Notes: generated by a model not told the origin, from the sequence alone. Shown: positions 36,904 to 45,993, counted from the first letter of the stretch. The stretch: DNA of 64,000 nt from Streptomyces sp. CT34 (GCF_000805335.1 NZ_KN708638.1:72676-136675), one strand, 5' to 3'. A program made the numbers and translations.

Positions 36904-39441
36904 TCAGGCGGTCAGGCGCCGGTCGATGACGGTGCGCAGCTTGCCGCTGCTGCCGGCGCGCGCGAAGCCGTCCCGGCCGACCGCCTCGACGTGCAGGTCG
37001 AGCAGGCGTTCCTCGGCGACGGCCGCGCGGAGCTCGGGGTAGTGGGCGAGGAAGGCCGCGGTGGCCTTGTCGGTGTCCGCGCCGTTCATGCGCAGGACGA
37101 CTCTTTCGCGTGCGGCTGCCGGTTCGACGAGTATCTGCAGTTCGCCGCAGTAGCCGAGGTGTTCTTCGGCGATGCGGGCGAGGCGGCGGTAGTTGAGGAA
37201 GTAGGTGCCGGTGCGGATCACGTCGCCGGTGCGGCCGAGCAGTTCGAAGCGCGGTGTGGTGCGGCCGCACCGGCACGCTCCGTCCAACCAGCGGCCCAGG
37301 TCTCCCTGTTCGTAGCGGGAGATCGCGGGCGCGCTGCGGGTGTGCGGGGTGAAGACGATCCGCCCGGTCTGGCCGCGGGGCGCCGGCTCGTCGGTGTCGA
37401 TGCCCAGGATCTCCAGGGTGAACAGGTCGTTGAAGAGGTGGTACACGGTGTCTTGGGCATGCTCGCACTGGTGGCCCATGGTGCCCAGGTCGCTGCCGCC
37501 GTAGGCGAAGCCGCGGATCACCTCGATACCGAACTCCTCGGCGAGGTGACGGCGCTGCTCGGCGCCGAAGTGCTCCCCGCCGTAGAAGACCTTCTTGATA
37601 CCGCCGTAGGCGCGTAGGGCATCGCCCGCGTGCTGGAAGAGCTGCCAGAGGTAGGAGGGCATGGCGAGGAGGGTGTTCGCGCGGTGTTGGATCATCACGG
37701 CCGCGTCACGCTCGTAGTCGGTGCTGCCGGCGACCGGCAGCTGCATCGCGCCGATCTCCTCAAGGAGGCCGTTGCCGTACAGGAAGCTGCCGTACATCCC
37801 GCCTGCGAACAGCAGGTTGGCCACGCGGTCGGTGCGTACGTCGAGCCCGGCGGCGATCAGGCCCTCTCCCCCGCGCCGCAGCTGTGTCCTCCAGTCTGCG
37901 TAGGAGTGCACGGCCAGGGCCGGAGTGCCGCTGCTGCCTCCACTGCAGATGTGCAACTGCTGCTTGTCGGCGGGGATGCCGGGGTTGAGCTGCTGCACAT
38001 CGGCCTTGGTCATCACCGGCCGGCCGGTGGCGGGCCGCTGCCAGGCCGCGGGGCCTGCGGCGGTGCGCGGGTGCAGATCCTCCAGGCGGGTGTCGTGCAT
38101 GAAGCGCTCGTCCAGGCGGACGCTGACGCGGCGGCTGTAGCGCTGCAGCGGGTAGTGGCCGTCGTGCGGCTCGCCCGCGTAGCTGTCCAGCATCGAGCCG
38201 ACCGGGGTGATGCGCAACACTCCCGCGGTGAACAGCTTCTCGGCGAGCTCGGGTACGTCGGTGCGGGCAGCGGCCAGGCCGGCGGTCTGCAGGTAGCGGC
38301 GCATCGGCCGCAAGGTGGCGGTGAGTTGTTCACGCGGCAGCGGCTTGACCCACACCGTGCGGTACAGCGGCGATGCACGCAGGGCGGAGCGGTGGTCGAC
38401 CAGGATGCGCCAGGCGCCGTCGGCCTTCTCGTAGGTCTTCGTCAGGCCCAGGTGTTCCTCGCTGCGGGCGACCAGGAGGGTGGTGGTGATCTCCGCCTGC
38501 TCGGGCACGCTGGGCCGGGTGGCCGGGAAGCCGGCGCCGCGCCGGTCCAGGGCGGTGCCCAACCGCTGGGCGAAGGCGGCCAGTTGGGTACGGTCGTCGG
38601 TGTCCAGGTAGACCACCTGGGGGCTGGAGCATGCCTGCTGGTCCAGGCGGCAGACGCTGTCCGCGACGCCGTCGAGCACCTCCTGGTCGGCCCAGGTGTC
38701 GGCGGTGAGGTAGGCGAAGGAGATGCGGTGGCCCCAGGTGACCAGGCGGCAGCCCGCCGGTACGTGCGCGCGGACGCCGTTGACGGCCTCCTCGCCGCCC
38801 CAGACGGCGACCGCGTCGGCCGGGGCGCACAGGAGGTGCAGCCAGTCGGTACGGGCCGAGGAGAAGCGCAGCACGATCAGCCGGGCGGCGATGGTCCCGT
38901 CCGGGTCCTGCTCGCCCAGCGCCTGGAGGATCAGGTGGGTGAACAGTGAGTCGGTACCACTCGTCTTGATCACGTTGAGGTTGCCGGCGAGCAGTCCTTC
39001 GATGGCGCTGAAGACGCCGACGAGAGGATCGTTGGCGGCGGTGATGTGTGCCAGCATGCCCACCGGTGCCCAGGACTCGAACACCGGGGTGCGGAAGTCG
39101 GTGCGCCGCAGGCTTTCCGGGTCGGTGCCGCCCAGTTCCACGGCCAGCTTGCGTTCCAGGCCGTCGCGGCTGAGGAACCCGGCTATCTCCTCAAGGCTCT
39201 GCCGGGCACTTGCCCGGTGTGTGCCGGAGTCGACAAGGTGTGTGAACAGACGGTGGTGGAGGTCACTGTCCTGATCGGACAGCAGGCGGGAGAGCCGGTC
39301 GCAGGCGGCGACGACCTGACGGGCGGGCAGCGGGTGCGCCAGTTCCTCGCCGATCAGGACCGGCAGCTCGGTCAGGAGCTTGTCGGCCTCGGCGTCGTCG
39401 ATCCAGCGGCCCTGCCACAGGTGGTTGTTCTGCTCGGCCAT
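36904..39441 (-). CDS. LuxC-type acyl reductase fused to an adenylate-forming (LuxE/PaaK-like) ligase
   Basis: An 845-residue protein. Residues 1 to about 455 are a LuxC acyl-CoA/acyl-protein reductase: FESWAPVGMLAHITAANDPL, LAGNLNVIKTSGTDSLFTHL (nucleotide region), the catalytic cysteine C271 in LDQQACSSPQVVYLDT, and LYRTVWVKPLPREQLTATL. Residues about 475-845 are an adenylate-forming ligase: SGGSSGTPALA (501-510), YGGEHFGAEQRRHLAEEFGI, AYGGSDLGTMGHQCEHAQDT, RYEQGDLGRWLDGACRCGRT, LGRTGDVIRTGTYFLNYRRL and a terminal Lys (K834 in SSGKLRT). Both halves keep their key motifs. The ATG overlaps the TGA of the upstream LuxE gene. LuxC reduces enzyme-bound acyl groups to aldehydes with NADPH. The fusion is unusual: the ligase could feed a second acid or an amine partner. 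Confidence 0.88.
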   Translation of the reverse strand: MAEQNNHLWQGRWIDDAEADKLLTELPVLIGEELAHPLPARQVVAACDRLSRLLSDQDSDLHHRLFTHLVDSGTHRASARQSLEEIAGFLSRDGLERKLAVELGGTDPESLRRTDFRTPVFESWAPVGMLAHITAANDPLVGVFSAIEGLLAGNLNVIKTSGTDSLFTHLILQALGEQDPDGTIAARLIVLRFSSARTDWLHLLCAPADAVAVWGGEEAVNGVRAHVPAGCRLVTWGHRISFAYLTADTWADQEVLDGVADSVCRLDQQACSSPQVVYLDTDDRTQLAAFAQRLGTALDRRGAGFPATRPSVPEQAEITTTLLVARSEEHLGLTKTYEKADGAWRILVDHRSALRASPLYRTVWVKPLPREQLTATLRPMRRYLQTAGLAAARTDVPELAEKLFTAGVLRITPVGSMLDSYAGEPHDGHYPLQRYSRRVSVRLDERFMHDTRLEDLHPRTAAGPAAWQRPATGRPVMTKADVQQLNPGIPADKQQLHICSGGSSGTPALAVHSYADWRTQLRRGGEGLIAAGLDVRTDRVANLLFAGGMYGSFLYGNGLLEEIGAMQLPVAGSTDYERDAAVMIQHRANTLLAMPSYLWQLFQHAGDALRAYGGIKKVFYGGEHFGAEQRRHLAEEFGIEVIRGFAYGGSDLGTMGHQCEHAQDTVYHLFNDLFTLEILGIDTDEPAPRGQTGRIVFTPHTRSAPAISRYEQGDLGRWLDGACRCGRTTPRFELLGRTGDVIRTGTYFLNYRRLARIAEEHLGYCGELQILVEPAAARERVVLRMNGADTDKATAAFLAHYPELRAAVAEERLLDLHVEAVGRDGFARAGSSGKLRTVIDRRLTA

Positions 39442-40631
39442 CACGCCGCTCCCTTCATGAGTTCGGCAGCCGCGACGGCGCAGCTGCGGTTGGTGCTGGT
39501 GCCGGCACGGCCGTGGATCTCGAACCAGTCGGTTTCCAGTCCGCAACCGCACGCGGAGCCGGGGTGGATGGAGACGAGGTCTCCCATGAGCACGCTGTGT
39601 GCGGGCACGGAGGTCATGAACGGCGAGACGCAGTGCAGGAAGCCCTGTTCGCCGTAGGGCAGCGGGTCGAGGGTGGCCACGTGCCGGGCGAAGATCCGCG
39701 ACCAGATGGGGGCGTGCAGGCGGTGGTGGGCGCATTCGGCGTAGGTGACGCCGTGTTCGACGGCGCCGTAGCTGTCGCGTACTCGCTGGGCGGGTATGCC
39801 GAGCTGGTCCTCGATCCGCTCGTACAGCTCCGTCTTGCTGATCTGGCGGCCCGCGTGGCCCTTCCAGCCGCCGCCGAGGTAGACGAAGGAGTCGGGGCGC
39901 AGGGTGAGCGGCGGAACGCCCAGGGCGCGCATCCGCTCCAGGGTGAACCACAGGAACGAGGGGAAGCCCAACAGGCGTACCGGCAGGTCCTCTTCCGCGT
40001 AGCGCACCAGGGTCTCGACAGTGCCGAAGGGGTCGAAGACATGCTCGTCGCCGACCGCGCGCAGCGCGTAGGCGCGCTGGTGGACCGGGGCCAGATCGCA
40101 TAGGAAGTCGTCGGTGAAGGCGGTGCCGAGGGTGAGGCCGTCGGCGGGCTCGTAGCTGTAGAGCAGGTAGTTGGCCGGCTGGTCGGGGGTGACGAAGCCG
40201 TAGTGGTCCAGGACGAAGGCGGCCATGCGCATCACCGAGCCGATCGACCAGGCGTCGAAGAACATCTGCGACTTTTGGCCGGTGGTTCCCGACGAGGTGA
40301 AGTGCGCCGCGATGTGCTCGTCGGGGACCGACTTCACCACGTGTGTCTTGAAGAAGTTGGCGTGGGTCAGCGGCAGGTGGGCCGCGTCGGCGGCGGTGCG
40401 CAGCTCGGGCTCGCCGTGGGCGCGCCAGGCGCTGGCGTAGAAGTCGCAACGCTCGGTGTGCCAGGTGTTGACCTCGGTGAGGGCCCGGGCGAACAGGGCG
40501 TCGAGGTCGGGGCCGGTCGCGTACGGGGTACGCAGGTCGCCGAGCTGCTGCAGGTGCGGCAGGCGCTCGGCGTCGGGCACCGGCAACGGCGCGAAGTACT
40601 TCTCGTGCGGGGCGGTGTCGGGTGTGGTCAT
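39441..40631 (-). CDS. LuxE-family acyl-protein synthetase
   Basis: A 396-residue protein, length as in LuxE. Motifs: FTSSGTTGQKSQ (111-122, ATP-binding loop), FPSFLWFTLERMRALGV, YLGGGWKGHAGRQISKTELY (251-270), DSYGAVEHGVTYAECAHHRL, GDLVSIHPGSACGCGLETDW and FEIHGRAGTSTNRSCAVAAA. C384 in NRSC lies where LuxE proteins carry the acyl-accepting cysteine. LuxE activates a free acid as acyl-AMP and passes it through its own Cys to LuxC. Its ATG overlaps the acetyltransferase stop (ATGA) and its stop overlaps the LuxC start, so the genes are translationally coupled. Confidence 0.9.
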   Translation of the reverse strand: MTTPDTAPHEKYFAPLPVPDAERLPHLQQLGDLRTPYATGPDLDALFARALTEVNTWHTERCDFYASAWRAHGEPELRTAADAAHLPLTHANFFKTHVVKSVPDEHIAAHFTSSGTTGQKSQMFFDAWSIGSVMRMAAFVLDHYGFVTPDQPANYLLYSYEPADGLTLGTAFTDDFLCDLAPVHQRAYALRAVGDEHVFDPFGTVETLVRYAEEDLPVRLLGFPSFLWFTLERMRALGVPPLTLRPDSFVYLGGGWKGHAGRQISKTELYERIEDQLGIPAQRVRDSYGAVEHGVTYAECAHHRLHAPIWSRIFARHVATLDPLPYGEQGFLHCVSPFMTSVPAHSVLMGDLVSIHPGSACGCGLETDWFEIHGRAGTSTNRSCAVAAAELMKGAA

Positions 40632-41809
40632 CGCGGGAGCTCCGTGCTGAAGGTGTTGAGGTAGGTCGCGGTCCATGACCGGCGGTACTGCTCCACGTAG
40701 GGTGCGAACGCGGCGTCGGCGTTCAGGGCGCGGAAGTCGGGGCGGGTGGAGGTGTGCGTGAGGAGCACGTAGTCGTGCCACACGCCGGTCTCGTGCCGCA
40801 TCGCCGGATACAGCGCGCTGGGCACGAAGCCGTGCGCCAGGTGGTGTTCCAGGCGTTCGTGGTCGGTCAGCGGCAGCAGCGTCTCGAGGTACGCGGCGCC
40901 GTGCTCGGCCATGGCGTGCACGACGTCGCCGAGTGCCTCGCCCAGAGGGGCGGTGGAAGGGACGACGTCGAGCAGCGTGCCGCAGCCCCCTTCCCGGTCG
41001 ATCACGCCGTAGGCCTCGAACCGGCCGTCCCTGGGGGTGAGAAGTACGTTGGGCGGGGTCAACGGCAGCAACGGCGTCCCGGCGCGCGTGGTGTGCGCGT
41101 AGCGGCGCTGCACGAAGCCCGTCGCCTGGATCACCTCGATCGGCTCCGGCTGCGGGTGCGGGCACACCTGCGGCGGCGCCGGGCGGGGCCGCACTCCGCT
41201 GAAGTCGACGGTGCCCGCGGCGCGGGTGGCCGCCTCGAGCAGCGGCAGGATCTGCTCCGGCACTTCGGGGACCGGGGCGCGCCGGGCCAGCACGCCCTCG
41301 CGGTGCCGGATCACCAGCGCCAGCGTCTCCCGGCCGCGCAGTTCCACCGCTGTCGGCAACAGGCCCAGCGGCCGGAAGCCCTGCCGCATCAGGGCCCGTT
41401 GCGGCACCGGGGACAGGCAGCGGGCGGTGGCGTACACCGAGTCCATCGGGCCGTGGGGGCCGAAGGCCTCCTCGCACAGTTCGGACAGCAACGCTCGGGC
41501 GATGCCGGCGCCCGTGTGGCCGGGGTGCACGGCAAGCCCCTCGACCTTGCCGATCCGCGCGGCGGCGTCACCGCGCAGCACCGCCGAGCCCACGATGTCG
41601 CCGCTGTGCGCGTGCCGAGCGACCAGCCACCGCACACCGGGCTCGTCCAGCGCGGCCGTCATCGCGGCCGGGTCGGTGCCCAGGCGCAGAGGATAGGAGG
41701 GACCGTACACCGCGAAGTACAGCTGACGGAGCGCGGCCACGTCGCGGGGAATGGCGGTGTCGATCAGCACGGCACGGTGTCCGGTGGTCTCCGGTAGCAC
41801 GTCAGTCAC
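40628..41809 (-). CDS. GNAT N-acetyltransferase, two-domain
   Basis: GTG 41809 was chosen because ACGGAG sits 5 bp upstream; ATGs at 41824 and 41833 lack a ribosome binding site. That gives 393 residues. The first domain (to about 170) has the acetyl-CoA loop VEGLAVHPGHTGAGIARALL and SAVLRGDAAARIGK. The second half has a GNAT-like tail (LEHHLAHGFVPSALYPAMRH, VWHDYVLLTHTSTRPDF) that suggests a second, possibly degenerate GNAT fold. It may acylate the product of the LuxE/LuxC pathway or a self-resistance target. Confidence 0.82.
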   Translation of the reverse strand: MTDVLPETTGHRAVLIDTAIPRDVAALRQLYFAVYGPSYPLRLGTDPAAMTAALDEPGVRWLVARHAHSGDIVGSAVLRGDAAARIGKVEGLAVHPGHTGAGIARALLSELCEEAFGPHGPMDSVYATARCLSPVPQRALMRQGFRPLGLLPTAVELRGRETLALVIRHREGVLARRAPVPEVPEQILPLLEAATRAAGTVDFSGVRPRPAPPQVCPHPQPEPIEVIQATGFVQRRYAHTTRAGTPLLPLTPPNVLLTPRDGRFEAYGVIDREGGCGTLLDVVPSTAPLGEALGDVVHAMAEHGAAYLETLLPLTDHERLEHHLAHGFVPSALYPAMRHETGVWHDYVLLTHTSTRPDFRALNADAAFAPYVEQYRRSWTATYLNTFSTELPR

Positions 41810-41913
41810 AGCAACTCCGTTCATCGAAGTCATCCGTAGGAGAAGAAGGCAAGGCCGGTGGCAGCGACGGCCGCTCGCGGGCCCCGCGCGCAGGCAGGTG
41901 GCCGGAACCGGCT

Positions 41914-43365
41914 TTAGGGAGCATCCGGCCGTGCCGAGGAGCGGACGCGGGCGAACAGGACCGCGGCGATCGGCAGCAGGCCCACCGCCTGCGTCAGGCA
42001 CAGGGTCTGCGCCGACACCACGTCGCCGACCAGGCCGAAGATCAGGGAGGCCAGCGGGAAGCTGGCCCCGAGCAGCCCGAGCATCGCGGAGAAGAAGGCC
42101 GGCTTGGCCGCGGTCGGCACGCTGCGCTGGAACAGGGCGACAAACACCACGTTCGTGGCCCCGACCGCCCAGCCCGCGACGATCAGGCACGCCACGAACA
42201 GCCCACGGTCGGCGACCAGTCCGGGCAGAACGAGGGCAGCCCCGAACAGGGCGATGCAGGTGGCGCCGACGTGGCCCGGGGCTCCCGGCAGACGGTTGCC
42301 GGTGAAGATGCCCAGCAGCATGCCCAGCCAGAGGGAGCCTTCCAGCAGGCCCAGGGTCAGGGCCGGGGCGTCCAGGACGTTCTTGGTGTACAGCGGCAGG
42401 ATCAGGAAGGTCGCGGTGATGAAGAAGTTGGCCACCGCGAAACAGATCAGGGCCAGGCGTATGAAGGGCAGGTCGGCCAGCAGCCGCCACGTGCGGCCCA
42501 GGCCCCCTTGCCTCTCCTCGTCGTCCGTCCCGGCGAGCGGGGAGAAACGGGCGCGGGTCACCAGCAGGGCCGCGCCGAGGTAGGCCATCGTCCCGGTGGC
42601 AGCCACGCCTGCCAGGCCGACGTGGTCGACGAGCGCGGCCCCCAGCAGCGCGCCCGCCATACCCACCAGGGAGAACGTCGACTGCTCGAAAGCGGTGGCG
42701 TCCTCGATGTCCGCGTCGTCGACCAGTTCCGGTATGGCCTTGGACAGACACGGGTCGAACAGCGCCTGGCAGGTGGCCAGTCCCAGCATCACCGGGTAGA
42801 CGACCGGCATCGGTACCTCCGCCGAGGCGGCGTACGCGGCGATCGCGGCGGCCAGCACGGCCGCCGCGGACACCGACGACCGCAGCACGCCGCGACTGGG
42901 GTGCCGGGCGATGGCGCGGGCGATGACCGGGGCGCACAGCACGGGCGGCAGCGCCGCGCATGCCAGGAGGATGCCGGATGCCAGACCGCGTTCGCCGGCG
43001 GCCGCCTTGCCCAGAAGCCACCACAGGGCGGCCATCTGGTACATGCGCGTCGCGCTCTGACTCAGCAGCTGCGCACCCCATACCCGGGCGAAATCCCGGT
43101 TGCGCACCAAGAGCGGGCGCCGCCGCTTCGAAGCGGCGGCATCTTTTGAACAGCTGTGGGTGTCGGCCGGCTGGGATTCGGTGGCTTGAGAGCTCTCGTA
43201 TCCACCAGGACCGTCGTGTCCACCGTCGTATCCGCCAGAGCCGTCGTGTCCGCCAGAGCCGTCGTGTCCGCGCGTATCGGCAGCGTTCTCATGAGGGCTC
43301 ATTCCCTCGCTCACAAGAGGGCTCATTCCCTGGTCCACAGGAGGGTCTATTCCCTTACGATTCAT
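41914..43365 (-). CDS. MFS transporter with low-complexity N-terminal extension
   Basis: The core from about residue 85 (VRNRDFARVWGAQLLSQSAT, RMYQMAALWWLLGKAAAGER) has 10-12 membrane helices of the MFS_3/enterobactin-exporter type. The first ~80 residues are a Gly/Asp/His-rich extension with repeats of GHDGSGG and a duplicated MSPLVSEG/MSPHEN segment. Possible starts are ATG 43365, 43326 and 43302; none has an ideal ribosome binding site, so the longest frame is given. First gene of the operon; it likely exports the product or protects the cell from it. Confidence 0.85.
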   Translation of the reverse strand: MNRKGIDPPVDQGMSPLVSEGMSPHENAADTRGHDGSGGHDGSGGYDGGHDGPGGYESSQATESQPADTHSCSKDAAASKRRRPLLVRNRDFARVWGAQLLSQSATRMYQMAALWWLLGKAAAGERGLASGILLACAALPPVLCAPVIARAIARHPSRGVLRSSVSAAAVLAAAIAAYAASAEVPMPVVYPVMLGLATCQALFDPCLSKAIPELVDDADIEDATAFEQSTFSLVGMAGALLGAALVDHVGLAGVAATGTMAYLGAALLVTRARFSPLAGTDDEERQGGLGRTWRLLADLPFIRLALICFAVANFFITATFLILPLYTKNVLDAPALTLGLLEGSLWLGMLLGIFTGNRLPGAPGHVGATCIALFGAALVLPGLVADRGLFVACLIVAGWAVGATNVVFVALFQRSVPTAAKPAFFSAMLGLLGASFPLASLIFGLVGDVVSAQTLCLTQAVGLLPIAAVLFARVRSSARPDAP

Positions 43366-43636
43366 CTTCCGTCAACCAAAGTAAGGGCGCCCAAAGGCAC
43401 CGGGATATGCGGAGAGTGGTGATGTCGTCGTCACCGCGACGGGGCCGAAGTATGTGACTGCCATCTCGTGCAGCTCGGGGCCCCGCGAGTGAGCTCGCGC
43501 CATTCTTCATGCGTGCAACACGCAGAACACGGGGGCCGGTGAGGCCACCGGTCTTGTGGGACACGACCTCGGAAGCCGGGCCGGTCACCGCGCGGGCGGT
43601 GGGCGGCACATTCACTTGCCGCGAAGAGCTCCGGTC

Positions 43637-43659
43637 CCTCACGGAACGTTTCCGTGAGG
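43637..43659. promoter_or_regulatory. Perfect palindrome upstream of the operon
   Basis: CCTCACGGAA-CGT-TTCCGTGAGG (10+3+10). Located 270 bp upstream of the longest MFS start, on the promoter side. Candidate operator for an unlinked regulator, or the stem of a leader RNA. Confidence 0.55.
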
Positions 43660-43707
43660 TGTTTCCCAGGCAGGGGAAGAGGCGCGGAGAGGTCGGCGCG
43701 CAAGAAA

Positions 43708-43732
43708 GGAGTTAAGACCGGGGAGTTAAGAC
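43708..43732. repeat. 11-bp direct repeat, 14-bp period
   Basis: GGAGTTAAGAC occurs at 43708-43718 and 43722-43732. Short direct repeats of this size upstream of secondary-metabolism operons often bind activators. The role is inferred from position only. Confidence 0.5.
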
Positions 43733-44783
43733 AGGGAAATGCTGTGAGGTCCGATAGCGGGTGGGCGGACATGCAGACTTTGCCTAGGGTTGACGAAGAC
43801 GATGTAGGGCGTGAGGCGCGGCGAGGACTGGTGGCTCGCGGCCTGCTTTCGGGGGTACGACGTACGACACACCCGCACGTTCCGTGTAACCGTCGGTCTG
43901 ACGTTCCATCACGAACGCGGCGCCTCTTCGAATATAGCGCAAAGCGGAGGCCACTCACGCCAACCGTTGAATTTTGAACCGGAGTTCACTGGCCGAAACC
44001 CCGACCCCGAAACCCGCGGTAACGCGCAAGCAAGCCTCCTCTGCATCCGGTTCCCGCATTCCGGCTCGGCGAGAATCCGACCGACATACCCCTTCACGAC
44101 GTCGCTCATATCAATGCAGAACCCGGCATCGGCATTCGAAAATCCAGCCTCTGGGCGCAGCCGCCACCCGAGAAGCGCCGGGGCTTCACGCTCGCGCTCT
44201 CTCAAAGACGTCCACCTGCTCGCGGGCTCCCTCCCGCGGACCCCCGCCAGACCGACCAACCGCGAGCAACTTGCACCCCTGACCGCCCGGGACACAACGG
44301 CGATAGGGAAAGGACACATCCCCCAGGGACGCCTCAAAGGAAGGAGAACAATCCCAGCAGGTCACCGACACCGCCCGCACCAAGCCGATCAACTCGCCGG
44401 GCCCATGCCGTTCGCCGTCCTGGCCGCCAAGGTCCCGCCCCTGTCGGGTAGCAGGAGTGTCGAGGCGCTCTTGCGCAGTGCGTTTCCGACCCTGCTGGGC
44501 GAGTTGCAGGTGTGGGTATGCAGCAGGTGCTGGCCGTCGGGGCGAGTTGAAAGCTGTTCACCAAGCGCCGGCGCAGGTATCCGCAGACTGCTTGCACGAT
44601 GCCCCGGATTACCAGACCGGTGACCATGTGTGAACATCCACGGCCACTCGACTCCCCGCCACATGCCCGCGAGCGAGAACTACAACTGACCGCCAACAGA
44701 GAGCCATACAAACGGTCACGGCCCACAACCCGCACAATGCGACCACTCCCCTTCCGATCACCGGTCACCAGTCACCGGTCACG

Positions 44784-44822
44784 CGTCAGCTCCAAGACCA
44801 GACCAAGGTCTTGGAGCTGACG
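44784..44822. terminator. Strong hairpin
   Basis: A perfect 16-bp stem (CGTCAGCTCCAAGACC and complement) with a 7-base loop. No gene ends next to it, so it is either the terminator of a lost gene or the end of a former element. Confidence 0.5.
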
Positions 44823-45345
44823 CCAGCCACGCGGGGGAACACGAGAATGGCACCAGCCAACGAGCATCACGCGCGATCGTCACAGCAACCGGCCCTCCCA
44901 AGACGACGGGCTCTGGGGAGATTCCGGCATGGGCGGCCGAGGCGGTGTGCGGCGCGAGGCCGCGGCGCGCCTCCGTCCCCGGTGCGGCTCTGGCTGCGTC
45001 ACCTGCGCCCACCGGGCGCTCCGGACATTCCTGCCACCCGGCCGAGTTCGCGCGAGATACCCAGTCCGTCCTGGTGGAACGCGTCGCTCCCGCACCGGGT
45101 CCTCCAACTCCGCGCAACCGGAGCAGCACGGCATGCGTGAGACACTTCGGATGCCGCCAGCAGCCGACCGGTTCTGCCGTGCCCATATCCAACGTTCCGG
45201 AGCCGGACGCGCTCGTCACCGTGCCCCTACCGCCCCGGACGACGACCAGCAGCCCACCACCGGCGACTCCCACTGATCCCCGAAAGTGAAGACCCGTTCG
45301 ATCGGAGCCGATACAGTCACGTGATCGGCTGAAGGGCTCCTCGTT

Positions 45346-45993
45346 CTACGCCTTGTACGCGAGGAGTTGGACTTCCTGGAACTGCCGCCGGTCAGTGGGC
45401 TTGGGCTCGATCACGATGCGGGCCGACTCTTCCAATCCGTGATCACGCAGAAGCTCGGCGAGACGATCGGGGAACCAGCGGTAGGCCGTCACCACCGTGT
45501 GGTCGTAGGCCTGCGTCTCGTTGTGGGGGCCGTCAGTGGCGGGGAAGTCGATCAACAGGTGCCCGCTGGGAGCCAGGACCCGGGCGATCTCGGCCAAGAT
45601 GGCGGGCAGGTCCTGCGGCGGGGTGTGGATGACGGACCACCGCGAGAGCACCCCGCCAAGCGCGCCATCCTCGATGTCCAGCGCGGCCATCGAGCCGACC
45701 TCGAACCGCAACCCGGGATTGGCTTCGCGAGCGAGCTCGACCATCACAGGGGAGGCATCGACGCCGAAGGCATTCAACCCCAGCCCGTGGAGGTGAGCGG
45801 TGAGGTGGCCCGGTCCGCAGCCGAGGTCCGCGACCCCGCCGTCGCCGTTCGTCCGTACCAGCTCCGCGAAGGCACTCAGGAGGGCGCGCTCCAAAGGACG
45901 GTCGCCCAGGGGGTCATGGAACAGCTGCGCGTAGGTGGGGGCGATGGCGTCGTAGGCATCGCGGGTGGCGTGCAAGGTATCGAGTTCGGTCAC
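45346..45993 (-). CDS. Class I SAM-dependent methyltransferase
   Basis: A 215-residue protein. The SAM motif I is GGVADLGCGPGHLTAHLHGL, motif II is NAFGVDASPVMVELAREANP, and motif III-like sequence is IARVLAPSGHLLIDFPATDG. N-terminal DAYDAIAPTYAQLFHDPLGD is typical of the UbiE/Methyltransf_25 group. Full length. The substrate is unknown. A weak 7-bp hairpin lies downstream (45306-45330). Confidence 0.9.
   Translation of the reverse strand: MTELDTLHATRDAYDAIAPTYAQLFHDPLGDRPLERALLSAFAELVRTNGDGGVADLGCGPGHLTAHLHGLGLNAFGVDASPVMVELAREANPGLRFEVGSMAALDIEDGALGGVLSRWSVIHTPPQDLPAILAEIARVLAPSGHLLIDFPATDGPHNETQAYDHTVVTAYRWFPDRLAELLRDHGLEESARIVIEPKPTDRRQFQEVQLLAYKA

Larger units (their letters stand above)
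43366..45345. other. Long region without a supported gene, upstream of the LuxE/LuxC operon
   Basis: Nearly 2 kb. GC is visibly lower between about 43700 and 44150. No frame shows a protein family. It holds a perfect palindrome (43637-43659), an 11-bp direct repeat (43708-43732) and a strong hairpin (44784-44822), listed separately. It may be the operon's control region plus old decayed sequence. Confidence 0.5.

Noticed and set aside
37630-38949. A 439-residue plus-strand frame inside the LuxC fusion gene.
   Set aside because: The minus strand encodes clear LuxC and ligase motifs; this is an antisense shadow.
36904-43365. Bioluminescence (lux) operon.
   Set aside because: No LuxA, LuxB or LuxD is present; only acid activation and reduction functions are encoded.
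43811-44623. A 270-residue plus-strand frame upstream of the operon.
   Set aside because: No motif, no ribosome binding site and irregular composition; taken as chance.
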